Assembly: GCF_003268475.1 (NCBI RefSeq)
Contig: NZ_MCIF01000002.1
Location: forward strand, 574,015-638,014
Reading direction: 5' to 3'
Origin: Thermogemmatispora tikiterensis
Lineage (GTDB): Bacteria; Chloroflexota; Ktedonobacteria; Ktedonobacterales; Ktedonobacteraceae
Length of the DNA stretch: 64,000 bases
A model generated the notes under the pieces. The model was not told the DNA's origin. It saw nothing but the letters and a program-made list of their open reading frames with translations, and ran no database searches. Made by a program: the position numbers and the translations under genes. Positions 26,354 through 34,929 of this stretch are shown here, piece after piece (the first letter of the stretch is position 1; each line of letters begins with the position of its first letter).

Positions 26354-27640
26354 ATGAGACAGACATCATTGGATGATACGGAGCGGTCCAATCATCAGGT
26401 GCATTCGTTGGAGAGATGGCGCTATATCCTGCTGATCATCATTCTTGGATCGTTGGCAGCCTTTGGTCCTCTCTCGATTGATATGTATTTGCCGGCGCTG
26501 CCCCTGCTCAGCCGTGACCTGGGGGCCAGCGCCTCGGCGGCTCAGCTCACGCTGAGCGCCTGCCTTGTTGGTCTTGCCCTTGGCCAATTGTTGGCAGGGC
26601 CGCTGAGCGATAGCCTTGGGCGGCGGCGTCCTTTGCTGGTCGGATTACTCGCCTACATTCTAGCCTCGCTCTTATGTTCCATCGTACCATCGATTACGCT
26701 CCTGATTGGTCTCAGACTGATCCAGGGACTGGCCGGAGCTGCGGGCATCGTCATCGCACGAGCCATTGTACGAGACAGATACAGTGGGATCGCCCTGGCC
26801 CGTTTCTTCTCTATGCTCATGCTGGTGAGTGGCGTTGCGCCCATCGCTGCCCCTCTTATCGGCGGCCTCATGCTACGTCTCACCAACTGGCGTGGCATCT
26901 TTCTCTTCCTTACCTTGCTTGTAGCCCTGATGTGGGTAGCGGTCCTTCTGGGGCTACCTGAGACCTTGCCGCCGGAGCGACGGCAGAGCGGAGAGTTAAG
27001 CGTGACCTTGGGCACCTTTCGCCGTCTGCTTATCGATAAAGCCTTCATTGGCTATGCGCTCTCCTGTGGTCTCTCGGCGGCGGCCATGTTTGCCTACATT
27101 TCTGGCTCGCCCTTCGTCACGCAGGAGATCTATGGTCTCTCGCCCCAGGCCTTCAGCCTGATCTTCGGCGCGAACGCCCTGGGCATTGCCGTTATGGGAC
27201 AGATTAGCGGGCGTCTCGTTAGCAGAGTAGCGCCGCGCAAGCTGCTGGCGGGAGCCTTGACAGCCGTGGCCCTGGGCAGTGGAGGACTCTTCTTAGCAGT
27301 GATCAGTGGAGTCGGATTGGTAGGCATTCTTCCCGCGCTTTTCGTCGTCGTCGCCAGTCAGGGCATGGTATTCCCGAATGCAGCCGCTTTAGCGCTGACT
27401 GACCATCCACACTCAGCCGGCAGTGCCTCTGCCCTCCTTGGATTACTGCAATTTATCCTGGGGGCGCTGGCCTCACCGCTCGTTGGCGTTGCTGGCGCGC
27501 ACACTGCTCTGCCGATGGCGAGTGTGATCTGCTTCCTTGGTCTGGCTGCCCTCATCACCTTCCTGCTTCTTGGACAAAGCAAGCCGGTAAACGCTGCCTC
27601 CTCCCTGGCGGCGGAGGTCGAGCACCTGGAAGGTCACTAA
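26354..27640 (+). CDS. MFS drug:proton antiporter (Bcr/CflA family)
   Basis: About 428 residues with 12 transmembrane segments. Helix 1 ends in LSIDMYLPALPLLSRDLGA, the hallmark of Bcr/CflA-type exporters. The loop between helices 2 and 3 reads GPLSDSLGRRRPLL, and RLIQGLAGAAGIVIARAIVRD in helices 4-5 is the antiporter region. It probably expels hydrophobic antibiotics such as bicyclomycin or chloramphenicol. ATG 26354 is preferred to TTG 26327; the AAGGA before it is very close. Confidence 0.88.
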   Translation: MRQTSLDDTERSNHQVHSLERWRYILLIIILGSLAAFGPLSIDMYLPALPLLSRDLGASASAAQLTLSACLVGLALGQLLAGPLSDSLGRRRPLLVGLLAYILASLLCSIVPSITLLIGLRLIQGLAGAAGIVIARAIVRDRYSGIALARFFSMLMLVSGVAPIAAPLIGGLMLRLTNWRGIFLFLTLLVALMWVAVLLGLPETLPPERRQSGELSVTLGTFRRLLIDKAFIGYALSCGLSAAAMFAYISGSPFVTQEIYGLSPQAFSLIFGANALGIAVMGQISGRLVSRVAPRKLLAGALTAVALGSGGLFLAVISGVGLVGILPALFVVVASQGMVFPNAAALALTDHPHSAGSASALLGLLQFILGALASPLVGVAGAHTALPMASVICFLGLAALITFLLLGQSKPVNAASSLAAEVEHLEGH

Positions 27641-27910
27641 CCCACTCTGGGGCTACCTGCAGCTCCTCTTTCTTCCCCTGATCTGACTCGCTCCTGGCTC
27701 AGGCTCGGAGGCCCCTCGGCTGATGGACTCTGGACCGGGCTGGACAGCAGAGGAACTTCCCCAGGCAGCGCGCTCCCGCACGCCGCCAGGTGGAGTGGAT
27801 GAGCAGCCGAGAACGCGGCGTTTGCGGTTCCAGAGACCAGTGAAAAGGAGGAGGGAAGAGGAGGAGAGATTCCAGATATCTCAGACTTTTACCATCCAGG
27901 GGGCGGAGCC

Positions 27911-27946
27911 GGGGCCAGGTAAGCTCTTAGCCCTGGCTCTGGCCCC
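27911..27946. terminator. Hairpin between convergent exporter and CDF genes
   Basis: GGGGCCAG (27911-27918) and CTGGCCCC (27939-27946) form an 8-bp stem with a 20-base loop holding TAAGCTCTTA. It sits just beyond the CDF stop codon. No clear T-run follows on either strand, so an intrinsic terminator is only a possibility. The rest of 27641-27950 shows no gene. Confidence 0.35.
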
Positions 27947-27950
27947 GCAC

Positions 27951-29042
27951 TTATTCCTCAGCTGTGGCCTGGGACTGGCGAGGACGCCGCGAAGGATCGA
28001 GACAACAGTAGAGGCTCTGACCGTGGCAACAGCTCTGGCGATCCTTCTCCGACTCAAACTGGATCGTTGCGTGATCGATATGGTACTTCTCCGTCAGCAT
28101 CTGCGTCAGCGCATAGCGGATCGAAGCGCTGCGGGCTGGCGTCCCGTCCTCGATTGTCGCATGGCAGGCCAGCGCTGGCATCCCGCTTGCGATCGTCCAG
28201 ACATGCAGATCGTGTACCTCGCGGACTCCCTCGACCTGCAGCATATCATGAGCGAGCTGGGAGACTGAGAGGCCACGCGGCGCCGCTTCCAGTAGAATAT
28301 CGGTCGCCTCGCGCACGACTTGCCAGGCGCCCAAGGCCAGCAGCAGGGCGATTCCCACTGACAACAGCGGATCGACGGCGCTCCAGCCGGTCGTCAGCAG
28401 CACCAGGCCGCCGACGATAACCGCCAGCGAAGCCCCCACATCGCCGAGCACATGCAGCAGAGCAGCGCGTGTATTCAGATTATGGTGACCATTGCGCTGG
28501 AGTACCGTGCTGATAAAGAGATTGATGACGATCGCGATCAAAGGCGTCACGAACATCGCCAGCGGCTGCACCTCGGCTGGATGGCGCAGACGCCCAACCG
28601 CCTCGATGAGAATCCCCACTGCGATGGCAATCAGGGTCACCGCATTAATCAGCGCTGCCAGGATGCCGACGCGATGATAGCCGAAGGTCCGGCGTGCATT
28701 CGCGGGCCGCTCAGCCTGAACCGCTGCAAACCAGGCCAGACCAAGCGCAAAGAGGTCTGTCACCACATGGCCAGCCTCCGACAAGAGGGCCAAGGAGTTG
28801 GCCAGGAGGCCACCTACAAGCTGGCTGAGCAGGATCACCATTGTCAACAGAAAGGCCAGACGGAGGCTCCGCCGCGGCATCTCCTGATGAGCATGGTGGG
28901 CATGGGCGTGAGAGTGGACATGAGGATGAGTATGGCGCTCATGGCTGTGATCGGCCTCTCTCCCCCCCACCGGCTCAGGGTTCTTTCCCCTATTCATCTG
29001 CTTCATAGCAGGCTCTTCACCATGACCGACAAACATGGTCAT
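27951..29042 (-). CDS. czcD: Cation diffusion facilitator (zinc/cadmium exporter, CzcD type)
   Basis: 363 residues. The N-terminal 55 residues are very histidine-rich (HSHERHTHPHVHSHAHAHH), then six helices follow. The transport-site motifs are LSEAGHVVTDLF in helix 2 and LLHVLGDVGASL in helix 5 (H-x3-D in each), which favour zinc. The cytosolic domain contains VREVHDLHVWTI. An unusual Cys-rich tail (CCHGQSLYCC) follows the normal end of the family. Its ATG overlaps the stop of the upstream ArsR gene by four bases, so sensor and exporter are translated together. Confidence 0.93.
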   Translation of the reverse strand: MTMFVGHGEEPAMKQMNRGKNPEPVGGREADHSHERHTHPHVHSHAHAHHAHQEMPRRSLRLAFLLTMVILLSQLVGGLLANSLALLSEAGHVVTDLFALGLAWFAAVQAERPANARRTFGYHRVGILAALINAVTLIAIAVGILIEAVGRLRHPAEVQPLAMFVTPLIAIVINLFISTVLQRNGHHNLNTRAALLHVLGDVGASLAVIVGGLVLLTTGWSAVDPLLSVGIALLLALGAWQVVREATDILLEAAPRGLSVSQLAHDMLQVEGVREVHDLHVWTIASGMPALACHATIEDGTPARSASIRYALTQMLTEKYHIDHATIQFESEKDRQSCCHGQSLYCCLDPSRRPRQSQATAEE

Positions 29043-29488
29043 GCGGAAACCTCCACCTTGGAAAAGGTACCGGGTGACCCTCCTGCCGGCTCGCTCGCAT
29101 GGGCCAGGCCCAGCTCAAGCAGTTGACGCACATGGTCATCAACGAGACGGTAGTAGACCACTCGCCCGACTTTGCGCATACTCACAATGCCCTGTGTGCG
29201 CAGCACACGCAGCTGGTGAGAAATCGTCGTATCATCCCGGCCAAGGCCAGCAGCCAAATCGCACACGCAAAGCTCGCCAGCCGGAGCATGCAGCAGAGCA
29301 AAGAGCACCTGCAGGCGCGTTGGATCATTGAGAACGGCAAAAAGGGCCGCCGTACGCATTGCACTCTCCAGGGGCAGCAAGCTGTATCGCACAGCTTCCA
29401 CCTGCTCAGGATGCACCGCGCGCACCTGGCAGAGGTCTGTCGCCTCTGCGCTTCCCCTGGTCTCGCTTCCTCGCGGACGAGTGGCCAT
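29039..29488 (-). CDS. ArsR/SmtB-family zinc sensor
   Basis: About 149 residues from ATG 29488, which has AAAGGAG upstream; the longer frame to 29617 runs into the promoter. Winged HTH with LNDPTRLQVLFALL and the recognition helix DTTISHQLRVLR. The alpha-3 region has ELCVCDLA, a cysteine-containing metal motif, and the last helix DDHVRQLLELGLAHASE fits D-x-H-x10-H-x2-E, the alpha-5 zinc site of SmtB/CzrA exactly. It should repress the operon until zinc (or cadmium) is high. It is the first gene of the sensor-exporter operon. Confidence 0.9.
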   Translation of the reverse strand: MATRPRGSETRGSAEATDLCQVRAVHPEQVEAVRYSLLPLESAMRTAALFAVLNDPTRLQVLFALLHAPAGELCVCDLAAGLGRDDTTISHQLRVLRTQGIVSMRKVGRVVYYRLVDDHVRQLLELGLAHASEPAGGSPGTFSKVEVSA

Positions 29489-29551
29489 CCCGGCTTGCTC
29501 CTTTCGTCTTCGTAAAACCTGTACAGCTATGCAGCTTTCCTTTCTCTTACT

Positions 29552-29580
29552 ACTATAACATCGTCGCTGCTCGCTTGCAA
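29552..29580 (-). promoter_or_regulatory. Promoter of the zinc sensor/exporter operon
   Basis: On the minus strand, -35 TTGCAA (29575-29580) and -10 TATAGT (29552-29557) are spaced by 17 bases. A start near 29545 gives a leader of about 57 bases. No textbook 12-2-12 SmtB operator is obvious; the AGCTGCATAGCT stretch on the minus strand just downstream is a candidate. Confidence 0.5.
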
Positions 29581-29736
29581 TCCGCTGGAAAGAACGAACG
29601 ATTCTGGACAGGACCAAAGGGCTATGCTATCGTAGGCCCTATCCTTACGAGGCCCTTCTGGACAAGCCTGCTTTCCCTGGTTGACCAGAGTCGGGATGGC
29701 AGTGCCAACAGATACAACAGAGGTGAGAAAGGACTG

Positions 29737-30129
29737 ATGCGTATGCAATTGCTGGTAGCTGCCCACAGGCTGGCGATTTGTCGTCTCGCTCCTGGAAGCC
29801 CGCTGCCGGCCTGGCTCTCTGCCGCTGGCCTGGAACGGCAGCCTTTGCTGGCGCTCACGTGGACCGCTGATGAGCTGTCTGTAGTTTGCCCGCAGCAGCT
29901 GGTCCCAGAGGGAGTGCGCTGTGAAGCCGACTGGGCGGCGCTCAAGGTCGTAGGCCCGCTGGATCTGAGCTTAACCGGCATTCTCGCCACGCTGCTCAGA
30001 CCGCTGGCCGAAGCCCATATTCCAGTCTTTGCGCTCTCTACCTACGATACCGACTATCTGTTAGTGCGCGAGCCGCAGCTAGAAGCCGCGCGGGCCGCTC
30101 TCCTGGCGCACGGCCATGAATTCTTATAG
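29737..30129 (+). CDS. ACT-domain protein (COG3603 type)
   Basis: About 130 residues. The pattern LAICRLAPGSPLPAW, TADELSVVCPQQLVPEGVR, VVGPLDLSLTGILATLLRPLAEA and FALSTYDTDYLLVRE matches the small stand-alone ACT-domain proteins related to the aspartokinase regulatory region. Such proteins are thought to bind amino acids. ATG 29737 follows AAAGGA; ATG 29743 is an alternative. The gene is monocistronic and divergent from the zinc operon. Confidence 0.82.
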   Translation: MRMQLLVAAHRLAICRLAPGSPLPAWLSAAGLERQPLLALTWTADELSVVCPQQLVPEGVRCEADWAALKVVGPLDLSLTGILATLLRPLAEAHIPVFALSTYDTDYLLVREPQLEAARAALLAHGHEFL

Positions 30130-30331
30130 CCTGTATATGGCGCAGAGAGATCGGTTCGGAGCGATCTGCTGAGAGGCGCAAGAGAAGGGCGCGAGCGGGA
30201 TAGGAGATGTCCGTAGTCAGGCGACCTGAAACTCGCAGCGTGGGAAGCGCGTGATTTACCCAGATGCTGTAGAAGCAAGCATCCAGGGAAAGCCGGGCGA
30301 GACCGGCTCAAGCAAGGAGGTGGATGTCATC

Positions 30332-30661
30332 ATGACTATCAGCCTGGAGCAGCTTATCATCTGGGTCATCATCGCGGCTATTGTCGGTGTCGTGGGGGAA
30401 TTCATCGCTCGTCGTCACGCCCCCGGCGGCATTGTCGGCGCCATTCTCCTGGGACTGCTGGCCATCTTTCTGGTCGATGGTGTCCTGCACTGGCACATCA
30501 GCGGCGAGCCATACCTTAACGGCGTCCCGCTTGTAACGTCGGTGCTGGCGGCGGCGGTCCTGGTCTTCATCTGGAGTGCCTTCGCCTATCGTCGCCTTTC
30601 TCCTTACTACTACCGCCGTGGGAGCTATGCCCATCGACCGCGCAGCTGGTGGCGCTGGTGA
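30332..30661 (+). CDS. Small GlsB/YeaQ/YmgE-like membrane protein
   Basis: 109 residues with three hydrophobic segments: IIWVIIAAIVGVVGEFIA, GGIVGAILLGLLAIFLVDGV and VTSVLAAAVLVFIWSAF. The glycine pattern G.vge....h..ggi.g.ill resembles the transglycosylase-associated (GlsB/YeaQ) family, often stress-induced. A Tyr/Arg/Trp-rich basic tail (about residues 88-109) is unlike typical members. The start at ATG 30332 follows AAGGAGG. Confidence 0.7.
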   Translation: MTISLEQLIIWVIIAAIVGVVGEFIARRHAPGGIVGAILLGLLAIFLVDGVLHWHISGEPYLNGVPLVTSVLAAAVLVFIWSAFAYRRLSPYYYRRGSYAHRPRSWWRW

Positions 30662-30915
30662 CGGGAGAGGAGGCGCGCGCGTCGGCCCTGGCTGCCAGCG
30701 CTCATAGCTCTGTGATGTCAGGTCAGGCCCAGCCAGACCAGACCAGATCGCCTGCGTGTGTATAGCCCACCCGGTCCCGCTGTCATCGCATTGATCGCCG
30801 CCGCCTGAAGCTCACGCAAAGGTCACCTTCAGAGAGACCCAGGAGAGGAGGGTTCACGCCATCCTACCGCACAAGGTTGCCCTCCTCTCCTGTCCAGGAG
30901 AGAGATCGAACGGCG

Positions 30916-31359
30916 CTAGCGGCGCGAGCGCGAGCGCCTGATCGCAGCCTCTCCCAGCTGTCCAGCCAGCAGCAGTGAACTGAAACCGGCCATTGTCAAC
31001 ACCTGGTGGGCAGCCAGCGGCTCGCTGGCGTCTGCTCTCTTCTCCTGAGCACCAGCAGCGCTATGGGCTGGCGTTGGCATCCCGAAGCCGAAGCCGAGAC
31101 CAGAGTTCCCCCCGCGGGCTGCCTCCGCGGCCCCACGCAGCTCAGCGGCAACCAGTTCCAATAACTCGGCCACCTCCAGCTCAAGGGCTGCTGCCACACT
31201 CTCCAACACCCGCGCTGAGGGATACTTCTGCCCACGCTCGATCTCACCAACATAGATCTCGGAAAGACCGGCGCGCTCTCCCAGCTCGCGCATCGTCAGC
31301 CGGCGTTGCTGGCGCTCCCGGCGAATCACCTTTCCGAGCGTCTCTTGAAGATCGGCCAT
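30916..31359 (-). CDS. XRE-family transcriptional regulator with C-terminal extension
   Basis: 147 residues. The N-terminal HTH_3 domain (about 5-65) reads LGKVIRRERQQRRLTMRELGERAGLSEIYVGEIERG. A helical stretch is followed by a Gly-rich linker (NSGLGFGFGMP) and a short hydrophobic helix (TMAGFSSLLLAGQLG) ending in Arg-Ser repeats. The HTH resembles ClgR/PopR-type activators of Clp protease genes, and a clpP lies 640 bases away on the opposite strand; the link is inference. ATG 31359 has AAAGGAG upstream. Paired palindromes at 31425-31472 are likely its operators. Confidence 0.85.
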   Translation of the reverse strand: MADLQETLGKVIRRERQQRRLTMRELGERAGLSEIYVGEIERGQKYPSARVLESVAAALELEVAELLELVAAELRGAAEAARGGNSGLGFGFGMPTPAHSAAGAQEKRADASEPLAAHQVLTMAGFSSLLLAGQLGEAAIRRSRSRR

Positions 31360-31424
31360 CCCCACGCTCCTTTCTGCTCTCCTCCCTTCCAGAGGAGTCT
31401 GCCGCATCTCTGCCACTTTCGGCA

Positions 31425-31472
31425 GCTATGCTCATAGCATAGCCTGACGGGCGGCTATGCTGACAGCATCGC
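31425..31472. promoter_or_regulatory. Two palindromic operators upstream of the XRE gene
   Basis: GCTATGC-TCATA-GCATAGC (31425-31443) is a perfect 7+5+7 dyad. GCTATGC-TGACA-GCATCGC (31454-31472) repeats it with one mismatch, 29 bases downstream centre to centre. They lie between the divergent XRE and DUF4177-like genes, where promoters for both should be. Autoregulation by the XRE protein is the simplest reading. Confidence 0.65.
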
Positions 31473-31626
31473 TTTTTGCTATCACTATACCCCCCCGCTT
31501 TGCTATATTCAAGGTGTTCCCTCCTTCCTCCCTGCCTGCCTGCCAGCAGCGAAGGCGGAAGCGGGAGCGAGACCTGACAAAGCCGGCTCACACCGGAGAA
31601 GAGAAAGAAAAGAAAGGAGTGCCTTC

Positions 31627-31947
31627 ATGCTCCCACGTTCCACCGCCTCCTTCCTGTCATACAGACAAGAACACGTCCAGTCAACTCTGCATATTCCCAT
31701 CGTCTACGAGGAGCACCAGCTGGAGCCTCCACGTTGGGAGTATCGTCTCATCAGTCTCGATCTACACAAAGAACCGGTGCTTTCTGCTGCCAGCCTGACC
31801 AGACTCGGACAAGAGGGCTGGCTACTGCAGGCGATCGTCGACGAGCGAGCCAGCGGAAGCGGCACCCAGCTTCACTACTACTTCGTGCGTCGCCTGCTCG
31901 GATCGGAGCAGGAAGCAGGTAGAGAAGAACAGGTATTAGAAGAATAA
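31627..31947 (+). CDS. Small DUF4177-like protein
   Basis: 106 residues. The core WEYRLISLDLHKEPV...LTRLGQEGWLLQAIVDE and the closing HYYFVRRLL match the compact beta-alpha-beta pattern of DUF4177 (W-E-Y-k...LN-x2-G-x-x-GW). Function unknown. AAAGGAG lies seven bases before the ATG. It is followed after 54 bases by clpP on the same strand, and the two may be cotranscribed. Confidence 0.72.
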   Translation: MLPRSTASFLSYRQEHVQSTLHIPIVYEEHQLEPPRWEYRLISLDLHKEPVLSAASLTRLGQEGWLLQAIVDERASGSGTQLHYYFVRRLLGSEQEAGREEQVLEE

Positions 31948-32001
31948 AAAGGGCAAAGAACGAACTGTGAATAGGAAAGAGTGGAAGAAAGGATCATTGT
32001 C

Positions 32002-32628
32002 ATGAGCGCTACTCTTTATGTACCGACCGTCATTGAAGCCACGGGACGCGGAGAGCGTGCCTACGATCTCTACTCTCGTCTGCTCAAAGAGCGCATCATT
32101 CTGATCAACGGCCCAATCGAGGAGCAAATGGCCGGACTGGTCATTGCGCAGCTCCTCTTTCTGGCCGCCGAGAGCAGCGAGCGGGAGATCAACCTCTACA
32201 TCAGTTCACCGGGCGGCGTCATCACCGCCGGTCTGGGCATTTACGACACCATGCGCATGTTGCCCTGTCCCATCGCCACGACCTGTGTCGGCTACGCTGC
32301 CAGCTTCGGTACCATCCTGCTGATGGCAGGGGACCGTGGACGGCGTCGAGCCCTGCCGCATGCCCGCATCCACCTGCATCAGCCGTGGACCGCCAGCGGC
32401 GTCAGCGGCCAGGCCAGTGATATCGAGATCCATGCCCGCGAGATGCTGCATACCCGCGACATGCTCAACGAGATCATTCAGCTACACACTGGCCAGCCCC
32501 TGGAGCGCATCAAGCATGACACCGACCGCGACTTCTTCCTGAGCGCCGCCGAGGCCGTCGAATACGGCATCATCGATGAGGTGCTGGAGCCACCCATCAA
32601 GGAGGCGAAAGAGGCATCATCCTTCTAG
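32002..32628 (+). CDS. clpP: ATP-dependent Clp protease proteolytic subunit
   Basis: 208 residues. The catalytic triad is intact: Ser in VGYAASFGT, His in RIHLHQPW, and Asp in [10 protein letters not shown]. The [12 protein letters not shown] block replaces the usual ALPNSRIMIHQP, and YAASFGTIL replaces QAASMGAFL, so this looks like a divergent paralogue rather than the main ClpP. It would form the peptidase barrel working with a Clp ATPase, none of which is in the window. ATG 32002 has AGGA eight bases upstream; GTG 31981 is an alternative. Its last four bases overlap the convergent GH16-like gene. Confidence 0.9.
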   Translation: MSATLYVPTVIEATGRGERAYDLYSRLLKERIILINGPIEEQMAGLVIAQLLFLAAESSEREINLYISSPGGVITAGLGIYDTMRMLPCPIATTCVGYAASFGTILLMAGDRGRRRALPHARIHLHQPWTASGVSGQASDIEIHAREMLHTRDMLNEIIQLHTGQPLERIKHDTDRDFFLSAAEAVEYGIIDEVLEPPIKEAKEASSF

Positions 32629-33449
32629 AGTGGCTCGATGCGCACATAGTCGAGATCGAGCCACTGGCGACCCGTCGCAATCGTGCCGAAGCGCAGGGTA
32701 CCGCGCGGGGTGGCGATGGCATACTGGTTGTCTACCCAGGCCACAAAGCCCAGGGGGCGCACTGGGGGTGAGGGAGCGGTAAAGAGGAGGCTGCCATCTA
32801 CGAAGAAACGGGCCTGCGATGGCAACCACTCAAGGGCATAGGTATGCCAGTCCGTGAGGACAACCTCCTCCAGCAGGCGCTCCTGGGCCCCGGTCAGGCG
32901 CTGCAGCCAGCGCGCCGCGGGGCGCAGCTCACCGCTGAGCCGCCCCCAGAGGGCTGCCAGAGCCGTGGGCACGGCTGCTGTCAGGAAGCTCGGGCGCAGC
33001 GCATGCACTACTTGCGCCTTCCATCCCCAGCCCGGCACGCCGGGCACCAGGGCCATGTTCGAAGGAGGTGAGGCGTAGAAGAACCAGACTGCCTCGGGGA
33101 GCATCAATATATCCCCACGCAGCGAGAACGGGTAATTCCAGAAACCGAAGCCGGCGGTCCCGCGCAGCAGCCCCGGCGTCTCCGCCGTACTGGCCAGTGT
33201 CGCCGCCGGATGGGAGAAAGCGGCCCGTACCTCCAGACGCAGCGGTGGACGCCAGGGGAAAGCCCGACGCGGCAGCTCGCCATAGTCGTCGATCTGCGCG
33301 TCGCTATACTCCCCCTGGCGGCTGGCCTCTAACTCCAGGCGCAGACGCGACTGCTCCATGCTCAGACGCCCGCCACCCAGGCAGGTGCGCCGCCAGCGCG
33401 GATCAAGCTCGCCGCTTTCCTGCTCCCGCCTGTCAAAGTCGTCGAACAT
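32625..33449 (-). CDS. Concanavalin A-like / GH16-type jelly-roll protein
   Basis: 274 residues without a signal peptide. It opens [18 protein letters not shown], has a sandwich-like strand pattern, and ends with [20 protein letters not shown] then [10 protein letters not shown], typical of GH16/laminarinase-like folds (the WHTY-x-x-EW strand and F-x-VDG). The E-x-D-x-x-E catalytic motif of GH16 is not visible, so it may be a carbohydrate-binding or inactive member. It is tail-to-tail with clpP (4-base overlap) and 27 bases after the HTH-GAF gene on the same strand. Confidence 0.7.
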   Translation of the reverse strand: MFDDFDRREQESGELDPRWRRTCLGGGRLSMEQSRLRLELEASRQGEYSDAQIDDYGELPRRAFPWRPPLRLEVRAAFSHPAATLASTAETPGLLRGTAGFGFWNYPFSLRGDILMLPEAVWFFYASPPSNMALVPGVPGWGWKAQVVHALRPSFLTAAVPTALAALWGRLSGELRPAARWLQRLTGAQERLLEEVVLTDWHTYALEWLPSQARFFVDGSLLFTAPSPPVRPLGFVAWVDNQYAIATPRGTLRFGTIATGRQWLDLDYVRIEPL

Positions 33450-33475
33450 AGACGATCTTCTATTCTAGAGCCTCT

Positions 33476-34456
33476 TCAATTGAGTCGAAGAGACAATTCG
33501 AGCAACTTATCTTCCAGCTCCTGCCAGACCAGCTGTTCCGCCTGCAGGTTATTGAGCGAGTGGCCCGAGCGAGTAGCCTCCATCATCACCTCCGAGACGC
33601 GGCGGCGGAACTGCATAAAATACTGCCGCTGGATGCTCTGGTCTGGCATGACCCGCAGTTCGATATCTTTAGGATCATAGAACTCCTGGGGATCGAAGGC
33701 CAGGGCCAGCAAATCGGCATACTGCTGAATGAGCGTCAGGCGAGCCTGGGAGAGGAAGTAGTAGGGCTGAGTGCTGGAGACCAGGAAGCAGCCGGCGACG
33801 CGTCCGGCGTAGAGGATAGGGTGGGCGGCGGCGCTGCGCTCATGAGGATCGCGATGGGCGGGGATGAGCGAGTGCTCCTCATCGATATTCTGAATGGCGT
33901 TCGGGCGGCAGGAACTCACCACATAGCCCGAGAGGGACTCAGCGCTCAAGAACATCGCCTTATGTTCCAGCTCACCCCCCCAGGGAGGCGTGCCCAGTCC
34001 GAGCCACTCGCGCAGGCTGCGGATCTTCCCCTCCTTGGGAGGCATACAGCGCACCACGCGCACGGCCATCCCCATGTGATCGGGGTCGAGCTGTCCCAGC
34101 GCCTGCTGGAGAATCAGGTTGCTCAGCGACCAATAGCGCATCGCCTCGGTCGTCGTCGCGCGGGCCCGGAAGATCCGCGCATAGAAGGCAGCGGGAATCT
34201 CAAGGGATGAGTCGTCAGAGGGAGCTGTCACGAAGTCCTCAAACTCGGCCTGAATCAGCTCCTGCAGCTGCTCGCGGTACTGGGGCAGTGCCTTGAGTAG
34301 CAGGCGGAGATTCTGAGGGCGAGGGTCGGAAGCGCCAGAGACCCAACGACCCAGCGTGGTGGGCGTCACCCCCAGCTCCTCGGCCAGGCGCTGTCTCTCA
34401 TGGGTATCAGAGATGATGGTTCCTAGCAGTTCGCGCCAGGTGCGTGGTTCATCCAT
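33476..34456 (-). CDS. HTH (XRE-like) regulator fused to a GAF-like domain
   Basis: 326 residues. The N-terminal HTH reads RQRLAEELGVTPTTLGRWVSGASDPRPQNLRLLLKAL. A linker with FEDF and FYARIFR follows, then a GAF-like domain (about 110-260) with LREWLGLGTPPW and HPILYAGRVAGCFLVSST. The C-terminal 60 residues are helical. The ligand and targets are unknown; this architecture recurs in Ktedonobacteria, which supports the taxonomic guess. Its own promoter is at 34504-34532. Confidence 0.8.
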   Translation of the reverse strand: MDEPRTWRELLGTIISDTHERQRLAEELGVTPTTLGRWVSGASDPRPQNLRLLLKALPQYREQLQELIQAEFEDFVTAPSDDSSLEIPAAFYARIFRARATTTEAMRYWSLSNLILQQALGQLDPDHMGMAVRVVRCMPPKEGKIRSLREWLGLGTPPWGGELEHKAMFLSAESLSGYVVSSCRPNAIQNIDEEHSLIPAHRDPHERSAAAHPILYAGRVAGCFLVSSTQPYYFLSQARLTLIQQYADLLALAFDPQEFYDPKDIELRVMPDQSIQRQYFMQFRRRVSEVMMEATRSGHSLNNLQAEQLVWQELEDKLLELSLRLN

Positions 34457-34503
34457 AGCGTGTTGCCTTGCTGCTGAAATGGCTCTTGCACTGATCTTCC
34501 GTC

Positions 34504-34532
34504 ATGATAACAGCTTAGCGCCTGACCGTCAA
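34504..34532 (-). promoter_or_regulatory. Promoter of the HTH-GAF regulator
   Basis: On the minus strand, -35 TTGACG (34527-34532) and -10 TATCAT (34504-34509) are separated by 17 bases, with a start near 34497, about 40 bases before the ATG. Confidence 0.6.
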
Positions 34533-34647
34533 CTCTTCTGCCGCCTGAGTCTACGAGCCTCGCTCTTTCCTGCCCAACCTGTTCCGGCCCGCCAGCTAAG
34601 CACAAACTGGCCCCAGGGAGCAGGTGAGCCATCCCTCCCTGTCGCGC

Positions 34648-34676
34648 TTGTCTCGCACCATCGATGGCGGTACAAT
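34648..34676 (+). promoter_or_regulatory. Promoter of the hypothetical gene at 34930
   Basis: -35 TTGTCT (34648-34653) and -10 TACAAT (34671-34676) have a 17-base spacer. A leader of about 245 bases follows, with no obvious structure seen. Confidence 0.5.
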
Positions 34677-34929
34677 AAGGGCAGGGTGTCTCAAGATGTC
34701 TGTTCCTGAATAATCGCAATGCTGGTCGGAGCAACCGTCGCAGCCACCTGACTCGCTGCGTGTCTCTCTCCTTGCCTGTCTGCTAGCCTGCTTGTTGCAG
34801 GCTGGACCCAGGTCGGGCGGAGGAGAAGAACAGAGTGGGGGAAAGGCAGGTATCATCTCTCCCTTTCGTAGTCAGGAGGCAGCCGTCGGTCTGTGATCAA
34901 TCGGCCAATGCTCTGAGGGGAGGCGAGCC

